Shown here: positions 15,922-26,757 of the stretch, in pieces
Layout: each line of letters opens with the position of its first letter
Numbering within the stretch: position 1 is the stretch's first letter
Source: Pseudomonas sp. ANT_H12B
GTDB lineage: Bacteria; Pseudomonadota; Gammaproteobacteria; Pseudomonadales; Pseudomonadaceae
Assembly (NCBI RefSeq): GCF_008369325.1
Contig: NZ_VOBI01000003.1
Span: 310,001 to 374,000 of the forward strand
DNA length: 64,000 nucleotides
Direction: 5' to 3'
Position numbers and translations under genes: made by a program
Notes under the pieces: generated by a model
Database searches by the model: none
What the model saw: only the letters and a program-made list of their open reading frames with translations
What the model was told of the DNA's origin: nothing

Positions 15922-17604
15922 TTATGCATCGCTCGAGGCCTCCAGCAAAATGCGCCCGCTGGAGCAGGTGGCGGTCTCGTTGCGGTAGGCGAAATACAAT
16001 TTGCTGCGTACCGGATCGAAGCGCAGGTGCAGTTGGACTTCATCGCCGGGGCGTACCAGTTGCTGAAATTTCAGCACTTCCATGCCAGCGAATTTTGCCG
16101 GCAAATCCATCAATTGCTGACCGAGGCTCAGCGCCCAGTCCACCTGCACTACGCCGGGCAGTACCGGCGTCTGGGGGAAGTGGCCGCTGAAGTAGGCGAG
16201 GTCGGGCGGCACTGCCAGTTGCAGGCTCCACTCGCCATCGACTTCGACCTGTTCCAGCACTTGCGGCGCCTTTGGGCGCGGTGCCAGCAACAGGGCTTCA
16301 ACCTCGGCCTGAGGCAGTTTGCCCTGAGCATTAAGCGGCAGTTGCCGCAACAAACGCCAACGGCGTGGCAAGGCCAGGACTTCGCAATGCTGGCTCAAAT
16401 GCTGGCGCAACTCTTGAGTGAGGGTGCGTCGGCCCTGATTGCGCAAGGCATGCAGACCCTGTTCGCTCAACACCAGCAGCGCACCCAACGAGGCGCGGTT
16501 CTCCTGAACCACGCCAAGGCGCGCTTCGGCGACCCACTCGTGGTCAATCAAGGCCTTTTCCAGCATCGGTAGCGAGATACGTTTTTCTTCCAGTTTGACG
16601 ATCCGGTCCAGCCGTCCGAGCAATTCGAAACGGCTGTCTGCGGCGATGCGCGCGGCATCGGCGGTATGTTCGATATGACCCGGTGGCAGGTACGGCGAGG
16701 CAATGAGTAGCGCGCCGTCGCTGTCCTGGCTCAACGCGACGTCAGCAAACGACTGCCAGAGATCGTGGCCCTGACGCCAGGCGATACCGCCGGTTTCCGA
16801 GCTGCCGAAAATTTCCGTCGGCCATTGTTCCAGACGCTCGTACAGGCTTTGCGCGGCCTCTGCCGGCAGAGCACCGCCGGAGGAAAAGACTTGCCGAACT
16901 GCGCTCAGTGCCGGCCAGTCAAGGTTGTCGCCCATGCGCTTGAGCAGCGCCGGGCTGGCGACCCAGGCAAACGCCGGGTGTTCGCGGCTGGCGCGTTGCA
17001 GGTCTTCCGGGAAGGCCAGTTGCTTGCGCACGAACGAACGCCCGGCGCACAGCGGCCACAGCACCCGAAACAGCAAACCATAGATATGCTGGGTGGCGAC
17101 GCTGCCGATGATGCACGCCTGGCCCAGATTGGCACCCCAGAGTTGCTCCAGCGCCTGGACTTCATTGGCCAGCTGACGCAGGGTTTTCTCGATGCGTTTG
17201 GGCTCGCCACTGGAGCCGGACGTGCACAGGCTCAGCGAACAGCGATCCAGATCCAGTGCAGCGGCGGGCAGTGGCGCGTGCCGGTAATCACCCAGGTGCG
17301 CGTCATCGGCCTGATCGGTCAGCCATAGATCGACCTCGTTTGACCAGCGCTGGCGAGTCTGGGGTTGCAGATCGGCAGGCAGCAGCACGCTGACCCCGGC
17401 GCGCCAGGCGCCGAGCAGGGCAATTGCCAGGTCGGCGGCGTCTTCAAGGTGCACGGCAATGCGCCGCACACCCTGGGCTTGCAGGCCGGCGGCCAGGCTC
17501 AGCGCCTGTTCGCACAGCTGCGCGTGATTCAGCGCCGGCTCGGCCGTCACGGCACGTTCCGGTTGAGCCTTGAGCAACAGCTGCTCAAGCGTTATCCAAT
17601 TCAT
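15922..17604 (-). CDS. AMP-dependent ligase fused to hotdog dehydratase (ApeH/ApeI-like)
   Basis: 560-residue two-domain protein. Residues 1 to about 445 are an ANL-superfamily adenylating enzyme, with the phosphate-loop motif [11 protein letters not shown] near residues 127-137. From about 455 to 560 there is a separate hotdog domain whose [22 protein letters not shown] stretch carries the FabA/FabZ-type catalytic His475. The ligase should activate the aryl starter (cinnamate or benzoate type) for loading on an ACP; the hotdog domain should act as second dehydratase, the ApeI role. The start at 17604 overlaps the upstream membrane protein stop; a longer in-frame start is rejected. Confidence 0.82.
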   Translation of the reverse strand: MNWITLEQLLLKAQPERAVTAEPALNHAQLCEQALSLAAGLQAQGVRRIAVHLEDAADLAIALLGAWRAGVSVLLPADLQPQTRQRWSNEVDLWLTDQADDAHLGDYRHAPLPAAALDLDRCSLSLCTSGSSGEPKRIEKTLRQLANEVQALEQLWGANLGQACIIGSVATQHIYGLLFRVLWPLCAGRSFVRKQLAFPEDLQRASREHPAFAWVASPALLKRMGDNLDWPALSAVRQVFSSGGALPAEAAQSLYERLEQWPTEIFGSSETGGIAWRQGHDLWQSFADVALSQDSDGALLIASPYLPPGHIEHTADAARIAADSRFELLGRLDRIVKLEEKRISLPMLEKALIDHEWVAEARLGVVQENRASLGALLVLSEQGLHALRNQGRRTLTQELRQHLSQHCEVLALPRRWRLLRQLPLNAQGKLPQAEVEALLLAPRPKAPQVLEQVEVDGEWSLQLAVPPDLAYFSGHFPQTPVLPGVVQVDWALSLGQQLMDLPAKFAGMEVLKFQQLVRPGDEVQLHLRFDPVRSKLYFAYRNETATCSSGRILLEASSDA

Positions 17605-18146
17605 GGGTGGCCTCGTACCCGTTGTCGTATGAGCCATTCAATGGCAAACAGCAGGCCCATCAATCCGTAGGAAATCAGGCCGGTGTACAACATCCACCAA
17701 CTCAACGGCGCCCACAGGGTCAGGGCGGCGGCGAGCAAACCGTTACAGAGGAAAAACACACTCCAGGCGATCGTCACCTGGCGGGTATAAACAATCGCCC
17801 TGGCCGGCAGTTGCGGTTCACGCAGACGCGCCAGGCGTTCGATCATCGGCGGGCCGTATTTCAGGCTCAGGCCAAACAGGCCGAGCATGAAGGCGCTGAT
17901 CAGCACCGGGTACCAGCGCAGCATCAGCGGGCTGTCGAACAACGCCAGCAACAGGCAAAAACCGATCGCGGTGATCGCCATCCACAGGCTGCCGGGCCTT
18001 CGCGCACCAAGCAGTGCGCGGGCCAGCCACAGGCTGCCCAGCAGCAGACCGAACTGCCACGGGGCAAAATGTTCCATGCCGAAATACACCGCGAAGGGGT
18101 ACAGCAGGCCCGCCAGCAGCAGGCCAAGGCCGATCAGTCGGCTCAT
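17601..18146 (-). CDS. COG4648-like membrane protein of the APE locus
   Basis: 181-residue hydrophobic protein with five or six predicted transmembrane segments and a conserved-looking RLARLREPQLPARAIVYTRQVTIAWSVFF-type core (split here for length). It corresponds by position, between the ACP genes and the AMP-ligase, to the small membrane protein found in nearly all APE clusters (COG4648, sometimes called ApeG). Its biochemical role is not known; it may anchor the synthase complex to the inner membrane. It overlaps both neighbours by 4 bp (ATGA). Confidence 0.75.
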   Translation of the reverse strand: MSRLIGLGLLLAGLLYPFAVYFGMEHFAPWQFGLLLGSLWLARALLGARRPGSLWMAITAIGFCLLLALFDSPLMLRWYPVLISAFMLGLFGLSLKYGPPMIERLARLREPQLPARAIVYTRQVTIAWSVFFLCNGLLAAALTLWAPLSWWMLYTGLISYGLMGLLFAIEWLIRQRVRGHP

Positions 18147-18397
18147 GCGGCGGGTTGAACCAGACGGTAGACCGCCTCGACCACGTCGCTGACCGTGCGC
18201 ACCGTTTTGAATTCTTCGGCGGCGATTTTCTTGCCGGTCTGGCGTTTGATGTGATCGATCAGGTCTACCGCGTCAATGCTGTCGATTTCCAGATCCTGGT
18301 ACAGGTTGGATTCGAGGCTCACCCGTTCGGGGTCCAGCTCAAAGAGCTCGACCAAGGCATCGCGCAGGGTGTTGAAAATGTCGTCACGAGTTTGCAT
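18143..18397 (-). CDS. apeF: Acyl carrier protein 1 (ApeF-like)
   Basis: 84-residue acyl carrier protein. The phosphopantetheine attachment site is Ser40 in LEIDSIDAVDLI. It is one of a tandem pair of ACP genes separated by 9 bp. In studied APE systems the two ACPs differ in role, one carrying the growing chain and the other the starter. Which is which cannot be read here, and the E/F naming follows order only. Confidence 0.82.
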   Translation of the reverse strand: MQTRDDIFNTLRDALVELFELDPERVSLESNLYQDLEIDSIDAVDLIDHIKRQTGKKIAAEEFKTVRTVSDVVEAVYRLVQPAA

Positions 18398-18406
18398 GGT
18401 CCGGTC

Positions 18407-18667
18407 TCAAGCTGCCTGTTTTGCAGTGACGAACGCCGCAAGGCTCGCCACGTTGCTGAAGTGATTGCGGGTGTCCTTGGCGTCGGCGTCGATTTTGATG
18501 CCGTACTTTTTCTGGATGGCCAGGCCGAGTTCCAGCGCATCTACCGAATCCAGGCCCAGGCCTTCGCCGAACAGCGTCTGGTCGTCGCCAATGTCGTCGG
18601 CGTTGATGTCTTCAAGGCCCAGGGCATCGATGATCAGTTCTTTGATTTCACGGTGTAGATCGCTCAT
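18407..18667 (-). CDS. apeE: Acyl carrier protein 2 (ApeE-like)
   Basis: 86-residue acyl carrier protein with the attachment Ser41 in GLGLDSVDALELG. The start at 18667 lies within the 3' end of the acyltransferase gene (20-bp overlap). A longer in-frame start would add 25 residues lacking ACP features and is rejected. The C-terminal part is longer and more basic than in ACP 1, which may reflect a different partner. Confidence 0.82.
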   Translation of the reverse strand: MSDLHREIKELIIDALGLEDINADDIGDDQTLFGEGLGLDSVDALELGLAIQKKYGIKIDADAKDTRNHFSNVASLAAFVTAKQAA

Positions 18668-19457
18668 CTTCGGCGAGCTCCTTAATGTAGTAATGATGCA
18701 AATAGTCATTGAGCTTGCGCGAGGCCTGAGGAGCCGGGCCACACGCTGCGAAGGCTTGTGGGTCTATATCGGCCCCGACACGGAAACTGAAGTGCACACG
18801 ACGTTTGGGGATCCGATACCAGGGCTCGGCCTTGGTCAATGTGGTCGGGTTGACCTTGATAATCACCGGCGTGAGGATTTTCGCACCGCGCAGGGCGATG
18901 GCCGCAGCCCCCCGATGAAATGCCGGCGCCTGGCCGGGCTGGGTGCGGGTACCCTCGGGAAAGATGATCAGGGTCTGGCCGCTTTTCAGTGCGTCGGCCG
19001 CAGCATCGAGCATGTCCATGCTGCCGTCGTTGCTGATGTATTCGGTGCAGCGTAGCGGACCGCGGGTAAAGGGGTTCTCCCAGAGGCTTTTCTTGACCAC
19101 GCAGTTGGCGTGGCGCACCAGGCCGATCAGGAATACCACGTCGATCAGCGACGGGTGATTGGCGATGATCATCTGCCCCGGTCGACCAAGTTTTTCTGCG
19201 CCCTGAATGTCGTAAGTCAGCACGCCGGTGCGGGCCATGAACCGGACAAAAAACCAGAACAGGCGAGCGACGGTCTGCCTAGCTCGCCGGCGGTGTGTCC
19301 GGGCATCGCCGGGCAGGCAGTTCAACAGCGGGAATACCACCAGGCGCAGGCACAGCCCGCCCAACCCGAACAAGGTGAAGCTTGCGGCGGTCGCCAGCAG
19401 ACGCCAGTAATAGGCGTCGCGGTTTTTATCGTTTACAGGTTGCGTTGCCAGGTCCAT
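18648..19457 (-). CDS. 1-acyl-glycerol-3-phosphate acyltransferase-like (PlsC family)
   Basis: 269-residue PlsC-family acyltransferase. The HX4D motif is NHPSLID (His101, Asp106), followed by the glycerol-phosphate-binding FPEGTRTQPG block. A hydrophobic N-terminal segment (about 25-45) should anchor it in the inner membrane. It is the second gene of the APE operon, overlapping the chain-length-factor gene by 25 bp. In APE loci this family (ApeD position) probably transfers acyl or polyene groups to a lipid carrier. The actual acceptor is unknown. Confidence 0.85.
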   Translation of the reverse strand: MDLATQPVNDKNRDAYYWRLLATAASFTLFGLGGLCLRLVVFPLLNCLPGDARTHRRRARQTVARLFWFFVRFMARTGVLTYDIQGAEKLGRPGQMIIANHPSLIDVVFLIGLVRHANCVVKKSLWENPFTRGPLRCTEYISNDGSMDMLDAAADALKSGQTLIIFPEGTRTQPGQAPAFHRGAAAIALRGAKILTPVIIKVNPTTLTKAEPWYRIPKRRVHFSFRVGADIDPQAFAACGPAPQASRKLNDYLHHYYIKELAEDERSTP

Positions 19458-20158
19458 ACACGATTTTTCCAGGCATGTTGGCAGGTAGTCTGCTGGCCGA
19501 GCAGGGTACGCAAGAGATTCAGGGCATGGGGCCAGTGGGCTTTGGACAACTCATCCGGAGTGCTGTTCAGGGACAGCTGCCAGTCGTTGCCGGGGGTGAT
19601 CAGCAAACCGACCGCGTAAGGGAACGGCACGTCGTCGATCCAGGTCGAGTAGGCCTCGGGCGGTTGTTCTTCGGTGACTACCAGCAAAACTGCGGGTGCG
19701 CCCTCATCAAGCAGCGCCGCAACCTCTAGCATGCCGTGTTCAAGGCCGTCGCCGGCCGCGGCGAGTGCGGTCATTTCGCTGGTTTCGCCGCGCATGATCG
19801 ACCACAGACCGATAATCGCGTTGTGCACCGACAGGCTGAACTGCGTTGGCGAAAGCGGCTGATCGGCGGCCAGGTCGCTGAGAATATCGAAGGTGCGCGG
19901 GGTTTCGCCGTGGCGGGAAATAAAGACCAACGGTAGGTCCTCGCGACCAGCGGCCAAAGGCCAGCCGACACTGAACGCCATTCGCGCCAGGCGGCTCAGT
20001 CGCCGCCGCTGCATGGCCGGTAGAAACGAGACGTCCGGGGCGGCATCGCTGCTCGCGAGCACGACCGGTTGTCGGCTCCAGGCCTGCCAATCGTCCACGC
20101 TTTCGAGCCCCGGGGCCCACGCGCGCCATTGGGCGATGTTGAAATTGATCACAGACAT
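19433..20158 (-). CDS. apeC: Ketosynthase-like chain length factor (ApeC-like)
   Basis: 241-residue truncated ketosynthase-like protein (Ketoacyl-synt_2 type), about 60% of a full KS. No active-site Cys-containing motif is present; the equivalent region reads SVHNAIIGLWSIMRGET, the usual pattern of these inactive subunits. In APE systems this protein (ApeC) pairs with ApeO as a chain-length factor. It is the first gene of the 20-gene operon; the operon promoter should lie in 20159-20514. The start at 20158 has a purine-rich AGGGGCGGGATG region just upstream. Confidence 0.85.
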   Translation of the reverse strand: MSVINFNIAQWRAWAPGLESVDDWQAWSRQPVVLASSDAAPDVSFLPAMQRRRLSRLARMAFSVGWPLAAGREDLPLVFISRHGETPRTFDILSDLAADQPLSPTQFSLSVHNAIIGLWSIMRGETSEMTALAAAGDGLEHGMLEVAALLDEGAPAVLLVVTEEQPPEAYSTWIDDVPFPYAVGLLITPGNDWQLSLNSTPDELSKAHWPHALNLLRTLLGQQTTCQHAWKNRVWTWQRNL

Positions 20159-20514
20159 TCATCCCGCCCCTGCGGGCTTTTCCTTGACGCGGTGAGTCGC
20201 AAAAAATGCGACAGACCCTACGTGGCGCTAAGCGCCGAGTGGCGCGCATTATCCCGGTGCGACGGGCGTGTAGCAAATGCTGGTTATCTTTTGCGCAATG
20301 AAATGTACCGTTTGGTTCGTGAAAAGCGGTCGTTTAGCCATTGTCCACATTGCGACGGCGATGTCTGTCGGCTCAGTCGTCAATCAATGGACGAGTTTGC
20401 GAACTTTTTAGCGTGATTTCGCGAATGACTGTGTAGTCCACATCCCCGCGAGGTAGCTAAGCAGCGCCGTGGACTACTACACTCGGTCATTCTTTGATAC
20501 ACGGAGGTTTTGAC
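20159..20514. other. APE operon / parA divergent intergenic region
   Basis: 356-bp non-coding gap holding the divergent control regions of the APE operon and parA. Close to the APE side are two small palindromes: GTCGCA/TGCGAC at 20196-20212 around an A5 loop, and GGCGCTAAGCGCC at 20224-20236. On the parA side is the larger hairpin described at 20423-20492. No open frame here looks coding and I could not place a convincing sigma70 promoter for either operon. Confidence 0.6.
20423..20492. promoter_or_regulatory. Long interrupted hairpin in the parA leader
   Basis: Two arms pair with a bulge: GAATGAC with GTCATTC (outer, 7 bp) and GTAGTCCAC with GTGGACTAC (inner, 9 bp), enclosing 27 nt. The structure ends 22 bp before the parA start and just before its GGAGG ribosome-binding site. 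It could act as an operator or an mRNA leader structure. There is no upstream gene on the same strand for it to terminate. Confidence 0.5.
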
Positions 20515-21285
20515 ATGCGGCGCGTGGTATTCAATCAGAAAGGTGGTGTAGGCAAATCCAGCATTGCCTGCAATCTGGCGGCAGTCAGCGCCAGCGAGGG
20601 CTATCGCACCCTATTGGTGGATCTCGATGCGCAGGCCAACTCCACTCAGTACCTGACGGGGCTCACCGGTGATGACATTCCGATGGGTATCGCCGACTTC
20701 TTCAAGCAGACGCTGTCTTCCGGGCCGTTCTCGAAGAAAAACCAGGTCGACATCTACGAAACTCCGTTCGAAAACCTCCATGTGATTACCGCCACGGCCG
20801 AGCTCGCCGACTTGCAGCCCAAGCTTGAGGCTAAACACAAGATCAACAAGCTGCGCAAATTGCTCGAGGAACTGGGTGAAGATTACGATCGGATCTACCT
20901 CGATACTCCGCCAGCCCTGAACTTCTATGCTGTATCGGCATTGATTGCCGCTGATCGCGTGCTGATCCCCTTCGATTGCGATAGTTTCTCGCGCCAAGCG
21001 CTCTATGGCCTGCTGGCGGAAATCGAAGAATTGAAGGAAGACCACAATGAAGGGCTGGAAGTCGAAGGCATCGTCGTTAATCAGTTCCAGGCCCGTGCCA
21101 GCCTTCCTCAGCAAATTCTCGACGAATTGATCGCCGAAGGCCTGCCGGTGTTGCCGGTGTACCTGGGCAGCTCGGTGCGCATGCGTGAATCTCACCAGGC
21201 CAACACGCCGCTGATTCACCTTGATCCGCGGCATAAGCTGACCCAGCAATTCGTCGAACTGCACAGCCTCCTCGAAAACGCCTGA
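20515..21285 (+). CDS. Orphan ParA-family ATPase
   Basis: 256-residue ParA/MinD-superfamily ATPase. The deviant Walker A motif KGGVGKSS is at residues 9-16, followed by [13 protein letters not shown] (Walker A' with the ParA-type aspartate) and the Walker B-like [10 protein letters not shown]. It starts directly at the ATPase domain with no N-terminal DNA-binding region, as in small chromosomal ParA orphans. No parB is adjacent, so a role in segregation is not shown; such orphans can position protein complexes. The ATG at 20515 has a strong ACGGAGG site and is preferred over an in-frame upstream codon at 20494. It is convergent with trxC across a hairpin at 21291-21324. Confidence 0.85.
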   Translation: MRRVVFNQKGGVGKSSIACNLAAVSASEGYRTLLVDLDAQANSTQYLTGLTGDDIPMGIADFFKQTLSSGPFSKKNQVDIYETPFENLHVITATAELADLQPKLEAKHKINKLRKLLEELGEDYDRIYLDTPPALNFYAVSALIAADRVLIPFDCDSFSRQALYGLLAEIEELKEDHNEGLEVEGIVVNQFQARASLPQQILDELIAEGLPVLPVYLGSSVRMRESHQANTPLIHLDPRHKLTQQFVELHSLLENA

Positions 21286-21290
21286 AACTA

Positions 21291-21324
21291 AAATGTGGGA
21301 GAGGGCTTGCTCACTCCCACATTT
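21291..21324. terminator. Bidirectional hairpin between parA and trxC
   Basis: AAATGTGGGAG and CTCCCACATTT form an 11-bp perfect stem around a 12-nt loop. The A-rich and T-rich flanks make it a plausible terminator in both directions. It appears to be a REP-derived sequence (TGTGGGAG...CTTGCTC). Confidence 0.7.
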
Positions 21325-21337
21325 GATCGCGTTGTTG

Positions 21338-21772
21338 TTAAATCCCCTGGCTACGCAACCAGCTCATTAACTGCGGCAATGGTAAAGCCCCGCTCTGACG
21401 CGCCACTTCCTGGCCGTTCTTGAACAGAATCAGGCTCGGAATCGAACGAATCCCCAACTGCGCCGACAATTGCTGGTTCGCCTCGCTGTCCAGCTTGGCC
21501 AGCCTGCATTTGCCCGCCAACTGCACCGCTGCCTGCTCGAACACCGGCGCAAACGACTTGCACGGCCCACACCAGTCCGCCCACACGTCCACCAACAGCG
21601 GCAAGTCGCCCTTGATCTGGCTGGCGTAATCGCCTTGCTTCAATTCGAACGGCTTGCTCAGCAAGACCTCGGCCTTACAGCGGCCGCATTTTGGATGGTC
21701 GTCAAGTCGCTCGGCGGGGATGCGGTTGAGACCGTTGCAGTGGGGGCAGGGGATGAGGAGTGGGTCGGTCAT
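21338..21772 (-). CDS. trxC: Thioredoxin 2 (TrxC)
   Basis: 144-residue thioredoxin with the N-terminal zinc finger that distinguishes TrxC from TrxA: Cys9-x2-Cys12 and Cys29-x2-Cys32. The redox-active site is WCGPC (Cys68, Cys71) in the classic ADWCGPCKSF context. It reduces disulfides in the cytoplasm and in enterobacteria is induced by OxyR; no OxyR site was identified here. Length and motifs are normal. Confidence 0.95.
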   Translation of the reverse strand: MTDPLLIPCPHCNGLNRIPAERLDDHPKCGRCKAEVLLSKPFELKQGDYASQIKGDLPLLVDVWADWCGPCKSFAPVFEQAAVQLAGKCRLAKLDSEANQQLSAQLGIRSIPSLILFKNGQEVARQSGALPLPQLMSWLRSQGI

Positions 21773-21860
21773 GGTTGGGCTCTGAATAGGTGGGCAATCT
21801 GTGAAAATGATCTGGAGCCTAAAATATGTTTATCAAGTCGCAAACTTCTGCGCTGATCCG

Positions 21861-23359
<1,499 letters not shown>

Positions 23360-23372
23360 AGGGATAAGCCGC

Positions 23373-26300
23373 TTAGTCGAGCTTGGCGGACGGCGGCTCT
23401 TGCGGCGATTTGCCATCAGCCAGCGGCACGATGGTTTTGACTTCCGGCTCGACGGGCACCATTTTGTATTCCTGGCCGTGAAGGTTCTTGAGGTAAACCT
23501 CCATCTGCCGGAACGAGATGTTGATGTGCTGTTTCTTGAACTCGCGGTTGATGAAGCGGTTGACCTCGTCGAGCACCGGGTTTCGGTCGCCGAGATCGCG
23601 CACATGCATACGCAGTTCGTGGTCGAGGGTGCTTTCGCCAAAGTTCAGGAAGTAAACGAGCGGCTCGGGTTCCTTGAGCACTCGAGGGTTCTCCCGTGCG
23701 GCTTTCAACAGCAGTTCTTTCACCAGGTCCAGGTCCGAGCCGTAATCGACGCCGAGCTTGAGGGTCACGCGAGTGATGGTGTCAGTCAGGGACCAGTTGA
23801 TCAGTTGCCCGGTGATGAACGTCTTGTTCGGGACAATGATGTCTTTGCGGTCGAAGTCGGTGATGGTCGTGGCGCGGATACGGATCTTGCTCACCGTGCC
23901 CGACAGGTTGCCGATGGTGATGGTGTCGCCGATCCGCACCGGGCGTTCGAACAGGATCATGATCCCGGAGATGAAGTTCGCGAAGATCTCCTGCATCCCG
24001 AAACCGAGGCCTACCGATAGCGCCGCTACCAGCCATTGCAACTTGTCCCAACTCACGCCGAGCGTGGACAGGGTCGAGACGAAACCGACGCCGGCGATCA
24101 CGTAGGACAGCAACGTGGTGGTGGCGTAAGCGCTGCCCTGAGCCAGGTTCAGCTTCGACAGCACCAATACTTCCAGCAGCCCCGGCAAGTTGCGCGCCAG
24201 CGCGAAGGTGATGCCGATGATGATCACCGCGCCGAGCATGTCGCCGATGCTGATCGGCACCATGCTCATGTTGGCGCCGGTGCCGCTGGTGTATTCGTAG
24301 AGGGTGACGTTGTCCAGGTACGAAAACACCGAGATCAGATCGGACCAGACCCAGTACAACGCCGCGATGAAACCGCCGAGCAGGGCCAGACGAATCAGGC
24401 GCAGGGACTGTTCGTTGACCTTTTCGATGTCCAGCGTCGGCTCCTCGATCACCGCTTCGCCGTCGCCGGCCTCTTTCGCGGCCTGGCGTTTAGCCAGGGC
24501 GCGCTGGTAGGCCAGGCGTCGTGCCGCAACGCTGAGACCGCGCACGAAGGTGGCTTCGATCACCAGCCAGAACATCAGCAGGTAAAGGGTGTTGATCAAC
24601 CGGTCGCTGAGTTTCAGAGCGGTGTAGTAGTAGCCGAAGCACACCGCCACAAACAACGCGACGGGCAGGACCGTGAACATGACCCCTACGGCCTTGCGGA
24701 ACAGCGACGTGTTCTGGTGAGTCGGGCTGCTGATCAGCAGGCGGCTGAGCAACCAGGCCATCAAGGCGTAGCAGGTCAGCACCACCGGCATGCCGAGTAC
24801 GTCATCGGCCAACGCCGCCGGTTGCAGTTCGGCGACCGCCACGACCGCGACGAGGGCCATCACCACCAGCCCGAGGCGGCGGACCCAGCCTTGAAGGAAT
24901 TCGACCTGGGGTTTTTCCCAGCGGAAGTGCAATTCGGCCACGCCACCCGGCGCGAGGATCCGGTAAGCGGTGTAGAACACCAGCCAGGCTTGAGCCATTT
25001 GCAGCAGCGCCGCGCCCATATTGGCGTTCTGTCCGCGGGCGTCGATCTGCAGGGCCAGGCCACACAAGGCAAGACCCAGCGAGACCGGCATCGCCAGCAG
25101 GATATTGATCAGGATCGCCTGCGGGGTGTGCCACTGACTGTCGCGCTTGAAGTGGCCGATGTCCTGGTGAACCTTGTTCAGTCGGGCATAGAGGCTCTCG
25201 CGCCGCCACAACAGGGCGCCGATCAGCAGCGCCAGCGGCAGGAACAGCAGCGGTCGCTGGGTCAGGCCATCAGACAGTTCGCTCAGGCTTGAGGCCCATG
25301 GCAGGGTGGTGGCCTGACGCTGCAGGCGCTCCGGCACGCCGTGCATCCATTCAAGATCCAGCGGTTTATTGCTGGGAATCCAGAACATTTGCTCATCGAG
25401 GGTCGCCCGCAGGCTTTGCGCGGTGCTGAGCAGTTGTTTCTGATTGAGTTGCAGGGTAATGGATTCGTTAAGCACCGCGCTCAATTCGCGGTTCAGCCGC
25501 TCCAGCAGGTCTGCGCGAGTCGTCGCCAGTTCCAACAGGCTTTTGCGCAGCTGCGGGGTGACCTGCTCCGGCGTTTGGGTGGCCAGCAGATTGTCGACGT
25601 AAGTGGCCGGATTGCTGAGCAGTTCCCGTTGCTGGCTGACTTCGAACTGATACAGGCGAATGTCGGCAATCTGGTCGGCCAGGTCGCGGTCGAGCTTGAG
25701 GCGCGGCAGGGCCTGTTTCTGTTTGTAGAGAATCTTGGAGAGCAGCAGGCTGCCCTTGAGCACATTGATTTGCTCGTCCAGGGCCGAATCGCTTTGGGTC
25801 ACGCTGTCCAACTGCTGCTTGGTCTGCAGGTTTTGCTGGGTGACTTCGTTGAGGCGGTCAGTGCTTTTGAGCAGGTAGTCCGACAGCTTCAGGTTGGCCG
25901 CGCTTTCGGTGGCCAGCAAGGCGCTGCCGCCAGCCTTCTGCGCTTCGATGGATTGTTGGGTAACCGTTTCTTGAGACTGTGCCAGGCGCTTCTGGTTGAT
26001 CAGGTTTTGCAGATCCTGGATTTCCTTTTCCAGGCGGTCGGATTTTTCCGAGAGCAAGTCATGCTGACTGTTGCCCAGGTCCTGCAACTGGTTGTTACCG
26101 GCCAACTCCTGACGACGCAACGGGATCAGGGCATTGAGTGCCGCGAGCTCGGCATTGAGCAGGTCGCGCTGCTCACCGCTCAAGGTCTTGCCGTTGTCCT
26201 TGCCGGCCTTGAGGATGTTATTGATCTGCTGGATGCGCGTCTGGCTGGTGGAGATTTCCGCCTGGGCGCGCTCGGGCCGGGTCTGGGCGGTAATGATCAG

Positions 26301-26723
26301 GCTGTTGGCGTCGGCCAGGGCCTTTTGCAGATCGCTTTGCTGGGTGGAGCGCTCAGTCAGCATCTGCTCGAGTTGCTGAATGGACTCTTTGGCATAGCGT
26401 TGCGGCACCGGCACCATATTGGTGGCCTTGAGCCGGGTCAGTTCGCGCTGGTTTTCGATGTTCTGCTTGGGGGCGGTGGCCAGCTGCTGCTTGATGTCGG
26501 CCAGCTTCTGCTCGTAATCACGCTTGTTGTTGAGCTGCGTCAGCGTGCCTTGCAGGATGCTCTGCAGGGCTTTTTGATCGGTTTCCGGCAGTTTGCGGTC
26601 GGCGATCTTGTCCAGATTCGCCTGCACGGCTTCGCTGGTCGGCGGTTCGGCCGCTTGCAACGTACCGACAGAAAGACTCAAGCCCAGCAGGGCCGTGACG
26701 AAAAAGGTGCGCAGGGTTGACAT
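23373..26723 (-). CDS. Mechanosensitive channel, MscK/KefA type
   Basis: 1116 residues, almost the length of E. coli MscK (1120). Residues 1-24 are a signal peptide ending in LQAA. A long coiled-coil periplasmic region follows (to about 480), then a run of about 11 membrane segments and the MscS-like pore and beta domain, including VGLGFGMQEIFANFISGIMI in the pore helix region and GTVSKIRIRATTITD in the beta domain. It releases solutes under hypo-osmotic stress. The start at 26723 is chosen because it gives a signal peptide; a frame-open extension to 26912 overlaps the antiporter gene. It follows that gene by 34 bp on the same strand, so the pair may be an operon for ion and osmotic balance. 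Confidence 0.9.
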   Translation of the reverse strand: MSTLRTFFVTALLGLSLSVGTLQAAEPPTSEAVQANLDKIADRKLPETDQKALQSILQGTLTQLNNKRDYEQKLADIKQQLATAPKQNIENQRELTRLKATNMVPVPQRYAKESIQQLEQMLTERSTQQSDLQKALADANSLIITAQTRPERAQAEISTSQTRIQQINNILKAGKDNGKTLSGEQRDLLNAELAALNALIPLRRQELAGNNQLQDLGNSQHDLLSEKSDRLEKEIQDLQNLINQKRLAQSQETVTQQSIEAQKAGGSALLATESAANLKLSDYLLKSTDRLNEVTQQNLQTKQQLDSVTQSDSALDEQINVLKGSLLLSKILYKQKQALPRLKLDRDLADQIADIRLYQFEVSQQRELLSNPATYVDNLLATQTPEQVTPQLRKSLLELATTRADLLERLNRELSAVLNESITLQLNQKQLLSTAQSLRATLDEQMFWIPSNKPLDLEWMHGVPERLQRQATTLPWASSLSELSDGLTQRPLLFLPLALLIGALLWRRESLYARLNKVHQDIGHFKRDSQWHTPQAILINILLAMPVSLGLALCGLALQIDARGQNANMGAALLQMAQAWLVFYTAYRILAPGGVAELHFRWEKPQVEFLQGWVRRLGLVVMALVAVVAVAELQPAALADDVLGMPVVLTCYALMAWLLSRLLISSPTHQNTSLFRKAVGVMFTVLPVALFVAVCFGYYYTALKLSDRLINTLYLLMFWLVIEATFVRGLSVAARRLAYQRALAKRQAAKEAGDGEAVIEEPTLDIEKVNEQSLRLIRLALLGGFIAALYWVWSDLISVFSYLDNVTLYEYTSGTGANMSMVPISIGDMLGAVIIIGITFALARNLPGLLEVLVLSKLNLAQGSAYATTTLLSYVIAGVGFVSTLSTLGVSWDKLQWLVAALSVGLGFGMQEIFANFISGIMILFERPVRIGDTITIGNLSGTVSKIRIRATTITDFDRKDIIVPNKTFITGQLINWSLTDTITRVTLKLGVDYGSDLDLVKELLLKAARENPRVLKEPEPLVYFLNFGESTLDHELRMHVRDLGDRNPVLDEVNRFINREFKKQHINISFRQMEVYLKNLHGQEYKMVPVEPEVKTIVPLADGKSPQEPPSAKLD

Positions 26724-26757
26724 AGAGACCGATCGAAAACAAGACGAAGTGTGGAGT

